Notes: a model not told the origin generated them from the sequence alone. Positions 1-8,166 are shown, numbered from the stretch's first letter. The stretch is DNA of 21,149 bases from JAMCQB01 sp947085305 (GCA_947085305.1 CAMTVV010000115.1:1-21149), one strand, 5' to 3'. A program made the numbers and translations.

Positions 1-170
1 AAGGTAGTACCTGTCTTTCCTTTTAATTTACTCTCTTTATCTTCTTCACATACACATACACTTTCAACCATAATTTTACCATTGTGTTCTTGAACAATCC
101 TGTGGGTTACTGCCAGACCAAGGCCGGTACCATGGGACTTTGTTGTAAAGAAAGGATTAAAGATATAGGA
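1..170 (-). pseudogene. 3' remnant of a sensor histidine kinase (HATPase_c C-terminus)
   Basis: Read on the minus strand from about 170 to 1, one open frame gives the F-box and G2 box of a histidine-kinase ATPase domain: IFNPFFTTK, then GTGLGLAVTHRIVQEHNGKI, and near position 1 the start of the G3-like GTTF motif. This part of the Bergerat fold binds ATP. The N- and G1-boxes that should precede it would lie inside rpsA; extending this frame over the start of rpsA I see no kinase-like sequence, so the gene is 5'-truncated at about 165-170. The other end runs off the window. Between VES and GKTGTTF there are about a dozen extra, poorly conserved residues, in a region visibly more AT-rich than rpsA. 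It is either a decayed insertion or a misassembly junction. The motif identification is firm; the nature of the breakpoint is inference. Confidence 0.72.
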
Positions 171-180
171 GGGGGATAGG

Positions 181-1755
181 GTGACGGAACTTAGAAACAA
201 TGAGATGGAGCGGCTCTATGCAGAGTCCATTCATCAGATCGAAGAAGGATCCGTTCTGCAGGGAAGGGTGGTGTATGTAAAGCAGGATGGGGTCATGGTG
301 GATATCGGGTACAAGTCAGAAGGGTTTATCCCTGCCGAGGAATTCTCCCCTGAAGAGCTTTCCTGTTTGAAGCCCGGTGATGCCATTGAAGCATATGTCG
401 TGGCTATGCAGGACTCGGATGGCGTTGTTGCTCTTTCGAAGGAGAAGGCAACAAAGATAAAGGCATGGGATATCATCGAGTCCGCATACCGGAAGGGCAC
501 AGTGGTTGAGGGCAATATCTGCGGCAAGACAAAGGGCGGGCTGAACGTCGACATTATGAACGTCAAGGCATTTTTACCGGGCTCCCAGATCGACCTCAAG
601 GCGGTGAAGGAGATCGACAGCCTCATCGGCAAGACCATGAGCTTCAAGGTACTGAAGCTGGACAACAAGCGTTCAAACATCATCGTTTCCCGCAGGGCGG
701 CGCTGGAAGAGGAACGGCATAAAAAGAAGGCGGTGACCCTCGCCAGGCTGAAGGAAGGCTCTCTCATGGAAGGCGTGGTAAAGAATATCACGGATTACGG
801 CGTCTTTGTGGATCTCGGCGGCATTGACGGACTCCTCCATATCTCGGACATTTCGTGGGGAAGGATAACCCATCCCTCTGAGTTTTTTGCAGTGGGGGAC
901 ACTGTCGAAGTGGTGGTGCTCAAGTATGCTGAGGAACAGGAACGGGTGACCCTCGGATATAAGCAGAAGAAAGAAGACCCGTGGCTTACTGTGGCTGAGA
1001 AGTATCCCGTGGGTGCAAAGGTGAAGGGCAAAGCAGTGAGCATTGCTGATTACGGGGCATTCGTTGAACTTGAAGAGGGGATAGAGGGGCTTGTCCATGT
1101 CTCGGAGCTGGACTGGGCCTCGAGGCCGAAACATCCCTCGAAATATCTCTCGATAGGCGAGACGGTTGATGCGGTGGTATTGAAGGTGGACATGGAAGAG
1201 CGGCGCATATCATTAAGCGTCAAACAACTGAAACCCAGTCCGTGGGAGCTTGTCTCGGGTCGGTACAGCATAGGCCAAAAAGTCTCGGGAAAGGTGCGGA
1301 GCATAACTGAATTCGGCGCCTTTGTCGGCCTTCCCGAAGGGGTGGACGGGCTCATACATATATCCGATATTTCATGGACAAAACATGTGAAGCATCCTTC
1401 CGAGGTTCTGAAGAAAGGACAGAAGGTGGATGCTGTGGTGCTGAGCCTTGAACCCGAAAAGGAGAGGATCGCCCTTGGGCTGAAACAGGTGACCCCTGAC
1501 CCGTGGCTCAAGGAGTTGCCGGAAAGATTCAAGCTCGGGGACGAAGTCGGGTGCAGGATCCTGAAGTTCACTGATTTCGGCATATTTGTGGAGATCGAGG
1601 GAGAGGTCGAAGGGCTGATCTACTCGTCTGAGGTGGTGAAGAAGGAAGAGCCGCTGAAAGAGGGAGACGAGATCCCGGCCAGGATCATCAAGCTAGATGT
1701 TGAAGACAGGAAGATCGGTCTCAGCATGAAGCATGTGAAGGGCGAACAGGCATGA
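181..1755 (+). CDS. rpsA: 30S ribosomal protein S1 (six S1 domains)
   Basis: Ribosomal protein S1 recruits mRNA to the 30S subunit through OB-fold RNA-binding modules. The 524-residue product shows six S1 repeats at about residues 23-88, 106-171, 193-262, 278-348, 365-434 and 452-518. Repeats 3-5 carry the strongest signature (for example DYGVFVDL...GLLHISDISW). The first two are divergent, as expected for the ribosome-docking repeats. Length is close to the usual 550-570 residues, with a short C-terminus. The start is GTG, chosen because a strong Shine-Dalgarno AGGAGGGGG lies at 167-175. The stop overlaps the sppA ATG by four bases (ATGA), implying translational coupling. In related genomes cmk or ispH commonly precedes rpsA; here a histidine-kinase relic on the other strand does, so the promoter is not evident in the 180 bases available. 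Confidence 0.97.
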   Translation: MTELRNNEMERLYAESIHQIEEGSVLQGRVVYVKQDGVMVDIGYKSEGFIPAEEFSPEELSCLKPGDAIEAYVVAMQDSDGVVALSKEKATKIKAWDIIESAYRKGTVVEGNICGKTKGGLNVDIMNVKAFLPGSQIDLKAVKEIDSLIGKTMSFKVLKLDNKRSNIIVSRRAALEEERHKKKAVTLARLKEGSLMEGVVKNITDYGVFVDLGGIDGLLHISDISWGRITHPSEFFAVGDTVEVVVLKYAEEQERVTLGYKQKKEDPWLTVAEKYPVGAKVKGKAVSIADYGAFVELEEGIEGLVHVSELDWASRPKHPSKYLSIGETVDAVVLKVDMEERRISLSVKQLKPSPWELVSGRYSIGQKVSGKVRSITEFGAFVGLPEGVDGLIHISDISWTKHVKHPSEVLKKGQKVDAVVLSLEPEKERIALGLKQVTPDPWLKELPERFKLGDEVGCRILKFTDFGIFVEIEGEVEGLIYSSEVVKKEEPLKEGDEIPARIIKLDVEDRKIGLSMKHVKGEQA

Positions 1756-2600
1756 AGAAGGTTCTGTTCATTCTCTTTGGCCTTATTCTTACGATGGCAT
1801 TTCTGAGCCTCATGATCGCGCTCCTGCATAGGGGCGTGCCCCTGAGGGAGAAAGTGGCCCTTGTGCGCATCGAAGGCCTGATCATAGACTCAAAGAACGC
1901 TGTTGATGAGATTAAAGACTACGCCAGGGACACCTCCGTTAAAGCTATCGTCCTGAGGGTGGACAGCCCCGGGGGAGCGGTTGCGCCTTGCCAGGAGATA
2001 TACGAAGAGGTGAGAAAGGCTACGGCAAAGAAAAAGATTGTGGTTTCCATGGGCTCTATCGCAGCCTCAGGCGGATACTATATCTCTTCCCCTGCGTCAA
2101 GGATTGTGGCAAACCCCGGAACCCTCACCGGCTCGATCGGCGTGATCATGGAGATACCGAATATCGAGGGGCTGATGAACAAGGTTGGGGTGAAGACAGA
2201 GGTGATAAAAAGCGGGAGGCACAAGGATATGGCCTCCGCGTTCAGGGGCATCGGCAAGGAGGAGAGGGTGATCCTCCAGAATGTGCTTGACGACGTCCAC
2301 GACCAGTTCATAAAATCGGTTGCCGAGGGCAGGAAGATGCTCCCCGAGGACGTGAGAAAGATCGCTGACGGAAGGATATTCACGGGAAAACAGGCCCTGG
2401 CCGTCGGTCTCGTGGATGAGATGGGAAATCTTGAGGATGCAATAAAGGCCGCGGCAAAGCTTGCAGGAATAAAGGGCGAACCCGAGGTGGTGAGCAAGAA
2501 GGAAAAAATCTCGTTCCTGGAGTTGTTGAGGGGCAAATTCCCGAAGGAGCTGGCGGACTTTTTCCCCACAGTGAAGATAAAGTATGTTTTTTCACCATAG
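1752..2600 (+). CDS. sppA: Signal peptide peptidase SppA, short 36-kDa-type
   Basis: Membrane-anchored serine protease that degrades cleaved signal peptides. The 282-residue protein is the short, single-domain form (as in Bacillus), not the double-domain E. coli form. Residues 4-26 form one transmembrane helix. The ClpP-like core carries the DSPGG oxyanion-type motif (71-75), the nucleophile Ser106 in AASGGYY and the general base Lys158 in SGRHKDM. The Ser-Lys spacing of 52 equals that of B. subtilis SppA. The ATG overlaps the rpsA stop by four bases. An rpsA-sppA-hup order is familiar from deltaproteobacterial and Nitrospirota genomes. After the stop a TTAAGG-type palindrome separates it from the HU gene. 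Confidence 0.95.
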   Translation: MKKVLFILFGLILTMAFLSLMIALLHRGVPLREKVALVRIEGLIIDSKNAVDEIKDYARDTSVKAIVLRVDSPGGAVAPCQEIYEEVRKATAKKKIVVSMGSIAASGGYYISSPASRIVANPGTLTGSIGVIMEIPNIEGLMNKVGVKTEVIKSGRHKDMASAFRGIGKEERVILQNVLDDVHDQFIKSVAEGRKMLPEDVRKIADGRIFTGKQALAVGLVDEMGNLEDAIKAAAKLAGIKGEPEVVSKKEKISFLELLRGKFPKELADFFPTVKIKYVFSP

Positions 2601-2605
2601 AGAAA

Positions 2606-2659
2606 AGGTTAAGGTTAAGGATAAGGTTAAGAGGAAAACCTCAGCCTTAACCTCAACCT
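2606..2659. repeat. Iterated TTAAGG imperfect palindrome
   Basis: The sppA-hup gap holds AGGTTAAGGTTAAGGATAAG, continuing to AAGAGG, then AAAA, then CCTCAGCCTTAACCTCAACC. The second arm (2639-2659) is an imperfect reverse complement of the first (2606-2634), so a long hairpin with an AAAA tip can form. Each arm is itself an iteration of a TTAAGG-like hexamer. There is no U-tract, so a classical intrinsic terminator is unlikely. The trailing GAAATCTTGAATTTTA (2660-2675) recurs with one base missing in the similar element inside pilP. Confidence 0.7.
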
Positions 2660-2688
2660 GAAATCTTGAATTTTAGAGAGGAGGTTGT

Positions 2689-2970
2689 ATGACAAAATCG
2701 GTGCTTATCGACAAAGTGGCGGAAAAGGTGGAAGGCCTTACCAGGAAGCAGACTGAGATCATAGTGGAGACGGTCTTTGACGGGATCAAAGAGGCCCTTG
2801 CAAAGGGGGATAAGATCGAGATACGGGGGTTCGGCAACTTCAGGCTTAAACAGAGGAAACCGAGAAAGGCCCGGAACCCGAAGACAGGGGAAAGTGTTGA
2901 TGTTCCTTCCAAAAGGGTGCTTCACTTCAAGGTGGGCAAGGCCCTGAAGGATACCCTGAACCCGCAGTAG
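2689..2970 (+). CDS. HU/IHF-family nucleoid DNA-bending protein
   Basis: Small dimeric DNA-binding protein that bends DNA and organises the nucleoid. The 93 residues follow the HU/IHF fold: two N-terminal helices, GDKIEIRGFGNF at 40-51, and the beta-arm motif ARNPKTG (61-67) with the intercalating proline, followed by HFKVGKALKD. The GRG/RGFGNF style and the basic RKPRKARNPKTG arm are somewhat closer to IHF-beta than to HU. Without a partner subunit in view the IHF/HU choice stays open, so no symbol is given. Start ATG 2689 follows a strong AGGAGG (2679-2684). The gene probably belongs to the rpsA-sppA transcription unit, although the palindrome in front of it could modulate read-through. Confidence 0.95.
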   Translation: MTKSVLIDKVAEKVEGLTRKQTEIIVETVFDGIKEALAKGDKIEIRGFGNFRLKQRKPRKARNPKTGESVDVPSKRVLHFKVGKALKDTLNPQ

Positions 2971-2980
2971 GGGAAAGTCA

Positions 2981-4669
2981 GTGGGAAAAGACAAAAGACA
3001 CTTCAAAAGATACCCTAAAGTTTCCGATTTTGAACTAAGAATAAACAATAACTCCCTGAAGGCCAGGATGCTCGATTATTCTCTGAACGGCGTCGGAGCG
3101 GTTGTCAAAGACACACTGCCTATTAGAAAAGGCGATCTAATTGACCTCACTGTCAAAGAACCCGACATTAAAGCCGGCGGGGAGATTGTCTGGACAAACC
3201 CTGACAAATCAGGGCTCAGAATGGGGCTCAAAGTCATTGGCCGGATGAAGGGACTTATTAAGGATTTCAGGCCGGCAGATATATTGATAGGGCTGCAGAG
3301 GACCTGCAAGACAGGCATACTGAGGGTCGAAAGCGGTGATATTGTCAAGAGGGTATATATCAAAAATGGAGATATGATATTTTCCGCCTCGAATCAGGAT
3401 GAAGACCGGCTGGGAGACCTTCTTCTTAGAGAAGGCAGGATCACCCAGGAACAATTTGACCACTCTGTCAGAGAATTGAAAAGAACGAAACAGAGACAGG
3501 GGGCAGTCCTTGTCCGTCTTGGCTATCTTAAGCCCCACGAGCTCGTGACTGTGGTCAGCCATCACGCTGAGGAGATTATCCTGAGCCTTTTCGGTCTTGA
3601 GAGCGGCAGTTTTGTGTTCGAAGAAACGCCGCTTCCGACAGAAGAGGTAATCACATTAAAGCTTTCGGCGGCAAACCTTATATATTACGGAGTTAAAAGG
3701 ATAAACAATTTGCAACTCATTGAAGGTGAGCTGCCGTCTGCCGACGACATACTTTCTTTTTCACCGGACCCTCTTGATCTTTTCCAGGACATCAGGCTGG
3801 ATGAATCGGGGAAGATGATAACTTCCTGTGTTAACGGCAAGACCTCCATTAAAGAGATTATCTCCATCACGCAATTAGACGAAGCCGAAGCTCTTAAAAC
3901 AATATGCGCCTTGCTGAGTGTCAGGATGATCGAAATAAAGCGTAAGGAAGAGCCGGCTGTCGAGATGCCTGAAGAGATCATAGAAGAGATTGTCAGGGAA
4001 AGAACAGAAGCGGAAATTAATCCACAGCTTAGAGATATGATAGAAGATATGCATAGCAGGCATGAAGGTCTTGGATATTATGGAATCCTGGGCGTGAAGG
4101 AATACGCAACGACCGCAGAGATCAAGAGCGCCTATTACAAGGCTGCAAAAAAGTTTCATCCCGACATGCATTTTCACCTCAAAGACGATTCTCTTAAAGA
4201 CAAATTAAGCGATATCTTTTCCTATGTCTATGCTGCCTATGCTACGTTGTCAAATCCGCAGAAAAGAAAGGACTACGACAAACTGATCACTCTCAAGCCG
4301 GCAAGATTGACCGCAAACCAGGACAAGGCAAAGGCTCTATTTGAGGAAGGAAAGCTCGAGTTCAGGAGAAACAAATTTCAGGATGCAGAGCTGCTTTTCG
4401 GGCAGGCGATTTATTTTGATGGCACAATCGGCGGGTATCACTATTATTACGGCAAGGCTCTGATGAAACAGAATAAATTCAAGGATGCGGAAAAGGCAAT
4501 CGCGAGAGCGCTTAAAGGTGAGCCGCATAATGCAGATTACCTTGCCGAACTTGGTTTCGTCTTTCTTAAATTAGGCTTGCCGACGAGAGCAAAAGCCCTT
4601 TTTGAAAAGGCATTAAAGATATCGCCAGGCCATGCCGGGGCTTCCGAAGGAATAGCGGCTATTCATTGA
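2981..4669 (+). CDS. PilZ-PATAN(DUF4388)-DnaJ-TPR multidomain protein
   Basis: Predicted cytoplasmic signalling co-chaperone; I know no characterised counterpart. Domains in order: PilZ at about 4-90, with the c-di-GMP ligands intact as RHFKR (R6, R10) and DYSLNG (D32, S34, G37); a DUF4388/PATAN-type segment at about 95-215, containing GILRV and the GDLLLREGRIT stretch common in these proteins; a poorly conserved acidic linker at 215-360; a J-domain at about 366-435 with HPD at 393-395 and YAAYATLSNPQKRKDYD; three TPR repeats at about 445-555. The J-domain should engage an Hsp70; PilZ suggests c-di-GMP control. GTG start at 2981 lies 10 bases after hup with GGGGAAAG in front. Codon use looks more AT-leaning than in neighbouring genes. 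Domain calls are solid except for PATAN boundaries; function is inference. Confidence 0.88.
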   Translation: MGKDKRHFKRYPKVSDFELRINNNSLKARMLDYSLNGVGAVVKDTLPIRKGDLIDLTVKEPDIKAGGEIVWTNPDKSGLRMGLKVIGRMKGLIKDFRPADILIGLQRTCKTGILRVESGDIVKRVYIKNGDMIFSASNQDEDRLGDLLLREGRITQEQFDHSVRELKRTKQRQGAVLVRLGYLKPHELVTVVSHHAEEIILSLFGLESGSFVFEETPLPTEEVITLKLSAANLIYYGVKRINNLQLIEGELPSADDILSFSPDPLDLFQDIRLDESGKMITSCVNGKTSIKEIISITQLDEAEALKTICALLSVRMIEIKRKEEPAVEMPEEIIEEIVRERTEAEINPQLRDMIEDMHSRHEGLGYYGILGVKEYATTAEIKSAYYKAAKKFHPDMHFHLKDDSLKDKLSDIFSYVYAAYATLSNPQKRKDYDKLITLKPARLTANQDKAKALFEEGKLEFRRNKFQDAELLFGQAIYFDGTIGGYHYYYGKALMKQNKFKDAEKAIARALKGEPHNADYLAELGFVFLKLGLPTRAKALFEKALKISPGHAGASEGIAAIH

Positions 4670-4693
4670 CTCTCTTCTGATTTCCGCTACAAT
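4666..4693 (+). promoter_or_regulatory. Sigma70-type promoter for the nifU relic (leaderless arrangement)
   Basis: TTGACT at 4666-4671 and TACAAT at 4688-4693 are separated by 16 bases, a near-consensus sigma70 promoter. Its -35 overlaps the stop codon of the preceding gene. The expected start of transcription, about 7 bases past the -10, coincides with the ATG at 4700, and no Shine-Dalgarno is present, so the transcript would be leaderless. Confidence 0.6.
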
Positions 4694-4699
4694 AAAATC

Positions 4700-4770
4700 A
4701 TGTGGGAATATACAAAGAAGGTAAAGGAGTTTTTCCTTCATCCGAAGAACGTGGGCGAGGTGGAGAACCC
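4700..4770 (+). pseudogene. 5' fragment of a nifU/iscU-type scaffold gene
   Basis: From ATG 4700 the frame reads MWEYTKKVKEFF, then LHPKNVGEVEN, the characteristic N-terminus of NifU/IscU Fe-S cluster scaffold proteins, where a cysteine-bearing core should follow after about ten residues. Here homology stops at about residue 23 (near 4768). The frame then runs through unrelated residues to a TAA at 4817-4819, giving only a 39-residue ORF. None of the three cluster-binding cysteines is present. What follows in a different frame is the C-terminus of a cysteine desulfurase. The simplest reading is an internal deletion that fused a nifU start to a nifS end. Confidence 0.72.
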
Positions 4771-4925
4771 CCTTCACCGCCATACACGGCTCCATACGGT
4801 TCTCCCTCAGCCGGTATAACAATGAAGCCGAGATCGACAGGGTCATCGAGGTACTTCCCCCGATCATAAAGGAACTGAGGACTATCTCTCCCTTCGCCCG
4901 GCAGAAGATTGTCCGTCCGAAGTGA
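4767..4925 (+). pseudogene. 3' fragment of a nifS/iscS-type cysteine desulfurase gene
   Basis: In the +1 frame relative to the nifU fragment, 4767-4922 reads TPFTAIHGSIRFSLSRYNNE and continues AEIDRVIEVLPPIIKELRTI, then SPFARQ, before TGA at 4923-4925. This matches the conserved C-terminal segment of NifS/IscS cysteine desulfurases (RFSLSRYN...EEID...LP.I...LR..SP). The PLP lysine, catalytic cysteine and most of the enzyme are absent, and no start codon or ribosome-binding site is positioned to express it. The remaining stretch up to 5020 shows no further recognisable coding sequence. Confidence 0.72.
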
Positions 4926-5030
4926 TCTCACCGGCACTGTTTTCATCCATTCAGGCTTGCCCGGAAAAGTGTTCGCGTTTGGAAAAATTTCCCCCGTTTA
5001 TGTTAGATTAGATAGAAAATCGGAGGCTGA

Positions 5031-6287
5031 ATGCTCAAGTCTGTTGAAGATATAACTGCGACAAAAAAACGTCTCACCATTGAGATCCCGGCGGAGGCCA
5101 TTGAGAAGGAGATACGGGATTCCCTTGAGAAGCTGAGGCGGAAAACTACGCTCCCCGGTTTTCGCACCGGCAAGGCGCCTCTGCAGCTCATTGAGAAACG
5201 GTTCGGAAAGGATGTGGAGCAGGATGTCCTTGACCGGATTGTCCCCCATGGCTATATGGAAGCGTTGAAGGAGGCGGACATCACCCCTGCTGCGAATCCC
5301 GTGCTCGAAGATAAGTTCGATTTCAAGAGGAACCAGCCGCTCTCCATGACGCTGACGATTGAGGTCATGCCGAAGATCGAGAACCTGAACTATGAAAATA
5401 TCGCGGTGAAAGACATTCCGGTTTCGGTAAGCGATGAGGATGTCGAGAGCGTTCTTCAGAGGCAGCAGGAAGAAAAGGCGACGTACGAGCCCTCTGACGG
5501 CCCGGTGGATATGAATGACCTTGTGGTCCTCGACTATTCCGCTCAGGGCGAGGAGCTCGAGGCAAAGGATCAGGTGTTCAAGGTCGGGGGGAGCATGTTC
5601 CCCGGGGATTTTTCCGAGAAACTGCTGGGAAAACATAAGGGTGAAACGGTGGCCATAGAGACGACTTTCCCCGCGGACTACCCGTCGGAGAAAGCAGCAG
5701 GGAAGCACCTTTCTCTGAACGTTGCGGTGAAAGATATCAAGAAGGTTCATCTTCCTGCTGTGGATGACGAGCTGGCAAAAGATGTAGGGTTCAAGAATCT
5801 GGAAGAGATGAAAAAACGCATCCGCGAAGAGATAGAGAAGGCTAAAAAGGACGAGGTGGCAAAGATACAGAAGGCCGAGCTTCTGAAGAAGCTCATTGAG
5901 GCCCATGAATTTCCGGTTCCGGATTCCCTTGTGGAAAACGAAGCAGAAGCGCTTGCTTTATCTGTATCGGCGAACAGGAGACAGCAGCCTGCCGATGAGA
6001 AGGATATGGAGGTCCTGAAACAGGAGCTGAGGCCGAATGCGCTGAGGAACGTGAAAGCGTCGCTGCTCATCGAGGCCGTCGGGAAAGCCCGGGGCGTTTC
6101 AGTGACGGATGACGAGTTGAAGGGCGCCGTTGTCGCCCTCGCCAGGAGACTTTCAGTATCGCCGGAAAACATCATGAAGTTTTACGTATCCCGGGATGGT
6201 TCCCTAGACGGCCTGAGAAACACGCTCTTTGAAGACAAGGTCCTCGACCTCATACTGTCAAAGGCCGCTGTAGAGAAAGGAGAATAA
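5031..6287 (+). CDS. tig: Trigger factor, ribosome-associated chaperone
   Basis: Binds ribosomal protein L23 at the peptide exit tunnel and holds nascent chains. 418 residues, about the usual 430. The N-terminal ribosome-binding domain (1-112) carries the signature GFRTGKAP (43-50) in the docking loop. An FKBP-type PPIase domain follows at about 160-240 (DLVVLDYSA...FPADYPSEKAAGK). The C-terminal helical arms (241-418) are rich in charged residues. ATG 5031 is preceded by CGGAGG at 5021-5026. The stop is separated from the clpP GTG by a single base, so tig and clpP are translated from one message, a widely conserved arrangement linking folding with proteolysis. No convincing promoter is evident in the 105 bases after the nifS relic. 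Confidence 0.97.
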   Translation: MLKSVEDITATKKRLTIEIPAEAIEKEIRDSLEKLRRKTTLPGFRTGKAPLQLIEKRFGKDVEQDVLDRIVPHGYMEALKEADITPAANPVLEDKFDFKRNQPLSMTLTIEVMPKIENLNYENIAVKDIPVSVSDEDVESVLQRQQEEKATYEPSDGPVDMNDLVVLDYSAQGEELEAKDQVFKVGGSMFPGDFSEKLLGKHKGETVAIETTFPADYPSEKAAGKHLSLNVAVKDIKKVHLPAVDDELAKDVGFKNLEEMKKRIREEIEKAKKDEVAKIQKAELLKKLIEAHEFPVPDSLVENEAEALALSVSANRRQQPADEKDMEVLKQELRPNALRNVKASLLIEAVGKARGVSVTDDELKGAVVALARRLSVSPENIMKFYVSRDGSLDGLRNTLFEDKVLDLILSKAAVEKGE

Positions 6288-6288
6288 C

Positions 6289-6879
6289 GTGAGCTTAATA
6301 CCCATTGTGATAGAACAGACAGGACGCTATGAAAGGGCATACGACATCTATTCGCGGCTACTGAAAGACCGGATCATCTTCATCGGCACAGCCATTGATG
6401 ATAACGTTGCGAACACGGTGATTGCGCAGCTCCTTTTCCTTCAAACAGATGACCCCGACAAAGACATACACGTCTATATAAACTCTCCAGGCGGCATCGT
6501 TTCTTCAGGCCTTGCAGTATATGACACCATGCAATATGTGAAATCCGATATTGCCACCTACTGTATCGGCCAGGCGGCAAGCATGGGAGCGTTGCTCCTT
6601 GCCGCCGGCACCAAGGGAAAGAGATTTGCCCTTCCCAATGCGAGGGTGATGATCCATCAGCCTATGGGAGGGTTCCAGGGTCAGGCCACGGACATCGAGA
6701 TCCACGCACGGGAGATCCTTCGGATCAAGGACAACCTCAACGCCATCTTTGCGTACCATACTGAACAGCCCCTGGAAAAGATACAGTCGGATACTGACAG
6801 GGACTTTTTCATGTCGGGTGAAGAGGCCAGGGAATACGGCATCGTGGACGAAGTGATTCGCAGCATCAAGAAGAAGTAA
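6289..6879 (+). CDS. clpP: ATP-dependent Clp protease proteolytic subunit
   Basis: Serine peptidase that forms the double-heptamer degradation chamber served by ClpX. 196 residues, the normal mature length. The opening SLIPIVIEQTGRYERAYDIY is the canonical ClpP N-terminus; the propeptide is minimal. The catalytic triad is intact: Ser98 in GQAASMGA, His123 in MIHQPMGG and Asp172 in DTDRDFFMS. The start is GTG at 6289, one base after the tig stop, with AAAGGAGA at 6276-6282 inside the end of tig as ribosome-binding site. clpX follows 14 bases after the stop. Confidence 0.98.
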   Translation: MSLIPIVIEQTGRYERAYDIYSRLLKDRIIFIGTAIDDNVANTVIAQLLFLQTDDPDKDIHVYINSPGGIVSSGLAVYDTMQYVKSDIATYCIGQAASMGALLLAAGTKGKRFALPNARVMIHQPMGGFQGQATDIEIHAREILRIKDNLNAIFAYHTEQPLEKIQSDTDRDFFMSGEEAREYGIVDEVIRSIKKK

Positions 6880-6893
6880 TACGGAGGAGTGTA

Positions 6894-8141
6894 ATGGCCA
6901 GAAAAGAGAGAGACGAGAATAGACTCAAATGCTCATTCTGCGGCAAGGGACAGGATGAGGTGAAGAAGCTTATTGCAGGCCCCACCGTTTACATATGCGA
7001 TGAGTGTGTCGAGCTCTGCAACGAGATCATCGCTGAGGAACTTTACGCTGAAGCATCGCCCCATGCGCTTCCGAAGCTTCCGACCCCCAGGGAGATACAC
7101 CAGTTCCTCAATGATTTTGTGGTCGGCCAGGAAAAGGCGAAGAAGGTGCTCTCGGTGGCGGTGCATAACCACTATAAGAGAATATATAGCCCTGGAAGCG
7201 CCGACGTGGAGCTGCACAAGAGCAACATCCTGCTCATCGGCCCCACAGGAACCGGCAAGACGCTCCTTGCCCAGACCCTGGCGAGACTCCTGGACGTGCC
7301 TTTCACCATAGCGGATGCCACTACGCTTACCGAGGCGGGTTACGTGGGCGAAGACGTGGAGAACATCATCCTCAAACTTCTTCAGGCCTCCGATTATGAT
7401 GTGGAACGGGCGCAGAGAGGCATCGTGTATATCGATGAAATAGACAAGATCAGCAGGAAATCCGAGAACCCTTCCATTACGAGGGATGTCTCCGGCGAAG
7501 GGGTGCAGCAGGCCCTCCTTAAGATCGTGGAAGGCACCATGGCGAATATACCGCCCCAGGGCGGGAGGAAGCATCCGCAGCAGGAGTTTATCCAGGTGAA
7601 TACCGGGAACATTCTCTTTATCTGCGGCGGCGCCTTTGTGGGGCTCGACGGTATCGTGGAGCAGAGGACAGGGAAGAAGACCCTTGGTTTCGGCGCGGAG
7701 GTTCTGGGAGCGAAGGAGAAGAAGATAGGACAGGTGCTTAGCCTTGTGGAACCCGGGGATTTAATAAAGTACGGCATGATCCCTGAGTTTGTGGGAAGAC
7801 TTCCCGTGGTTGCGATCCTTGAAGAACTTGACGAGGGAGCGCTTATCAAGATACTCACAGAACCGAAGAATTCACTGATCAAGCAGTATCAGAAACTGCT
7901 CTCCTTTGACAATGTGAGGCTCAGATTTACCGACGGCGCTCTTTCCGCCATTTCAAAGCGGGCTATACAGAGGAAGAGCGGCGCCAGGGGTCTGCGGGCC
8001 ATCCTCGAGGAGGTCATGCTCGACGTGATGTACGAGATTCCTTCCCAGAAGGGGATAAAGGAGTGCCTCATCAACGAAGATACAATTCAAAAGCGGGAGA
8101 GGCCCATCCTGGTTTACGAGAAACAGGCGGAATCGGCATAA
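6894..8141 (+). CDS. clpX: ClpX AAA+ unfoldase, ATPase subunit of ClpXP
   Basis: Recognises, unfolds and threads substrates into ClpP. 415 residues, normal length. N-terminal C4 zinc-binding domain with Cys13, Cys16, Cys35 and Cys38. Walker A GPTGTGKT at 116-123; pore-1 loop GYVGED at 149-154; Walker B IVYIDEID at 177-184; an RKH loop (GGRKHPQQEF) follows. The C-terminal small domain ends RPILVYEK, with a short AESA tail. ATG 6894 is preceded by ACGGAGGAG in the 14-base gap after clpP. The gene ends the tig-clpP-clpX unit; downstream lie palindromic repeats that may serve as a transcription boundary with the convergent dciA gene. Confidence 0.98.
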   Translation: MARKERDENRLKCSFCGKGQDEVKKLIAGPTVYICDECVELCNEIIAEELYAEASPHALPKLPTPREIHQFLNDFVVGQEKAKKVLSVAVHNHYKRIYSPGSADVELHKSNILLIGPTGTGKTLLAQTLARLLDVPFTIADATTLTEAGYVGEDVENIILKLLQASDYDVERAQRGIVYIDEIDKISRKSENPSITRDVSGEGVQQALLKIVEGTMANIPPQGGRKHPQQEFIQVNTGNILFICGGAFVGLDGIVEQRTGKKTLGFGAEVLGAKEKKIGQVLSLVEPGDLIKYGMIPEFVGRLPVVAILEELDEGALIKILTEPKNSLIKQYQKLLSFDNVRLRFTDGALSAISKRAIQRKSGARGLRAILEEVMLDVMYEIPSQKGIKECLINEDTIQKRERPILVYEKQAESA

Positions 8142-8166
8142 TAAGATGGACACTGGACATGCCTAC

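Noticed and set aside
4998..5906. Open frame of 302 codons on the minus strand opposite tig
   Set aside because: It lies entirely against trigger factor coding sequence apart from the leader; composition is Leu/Arg/His-rich as expected of an antisense frame, with no family resemblance.
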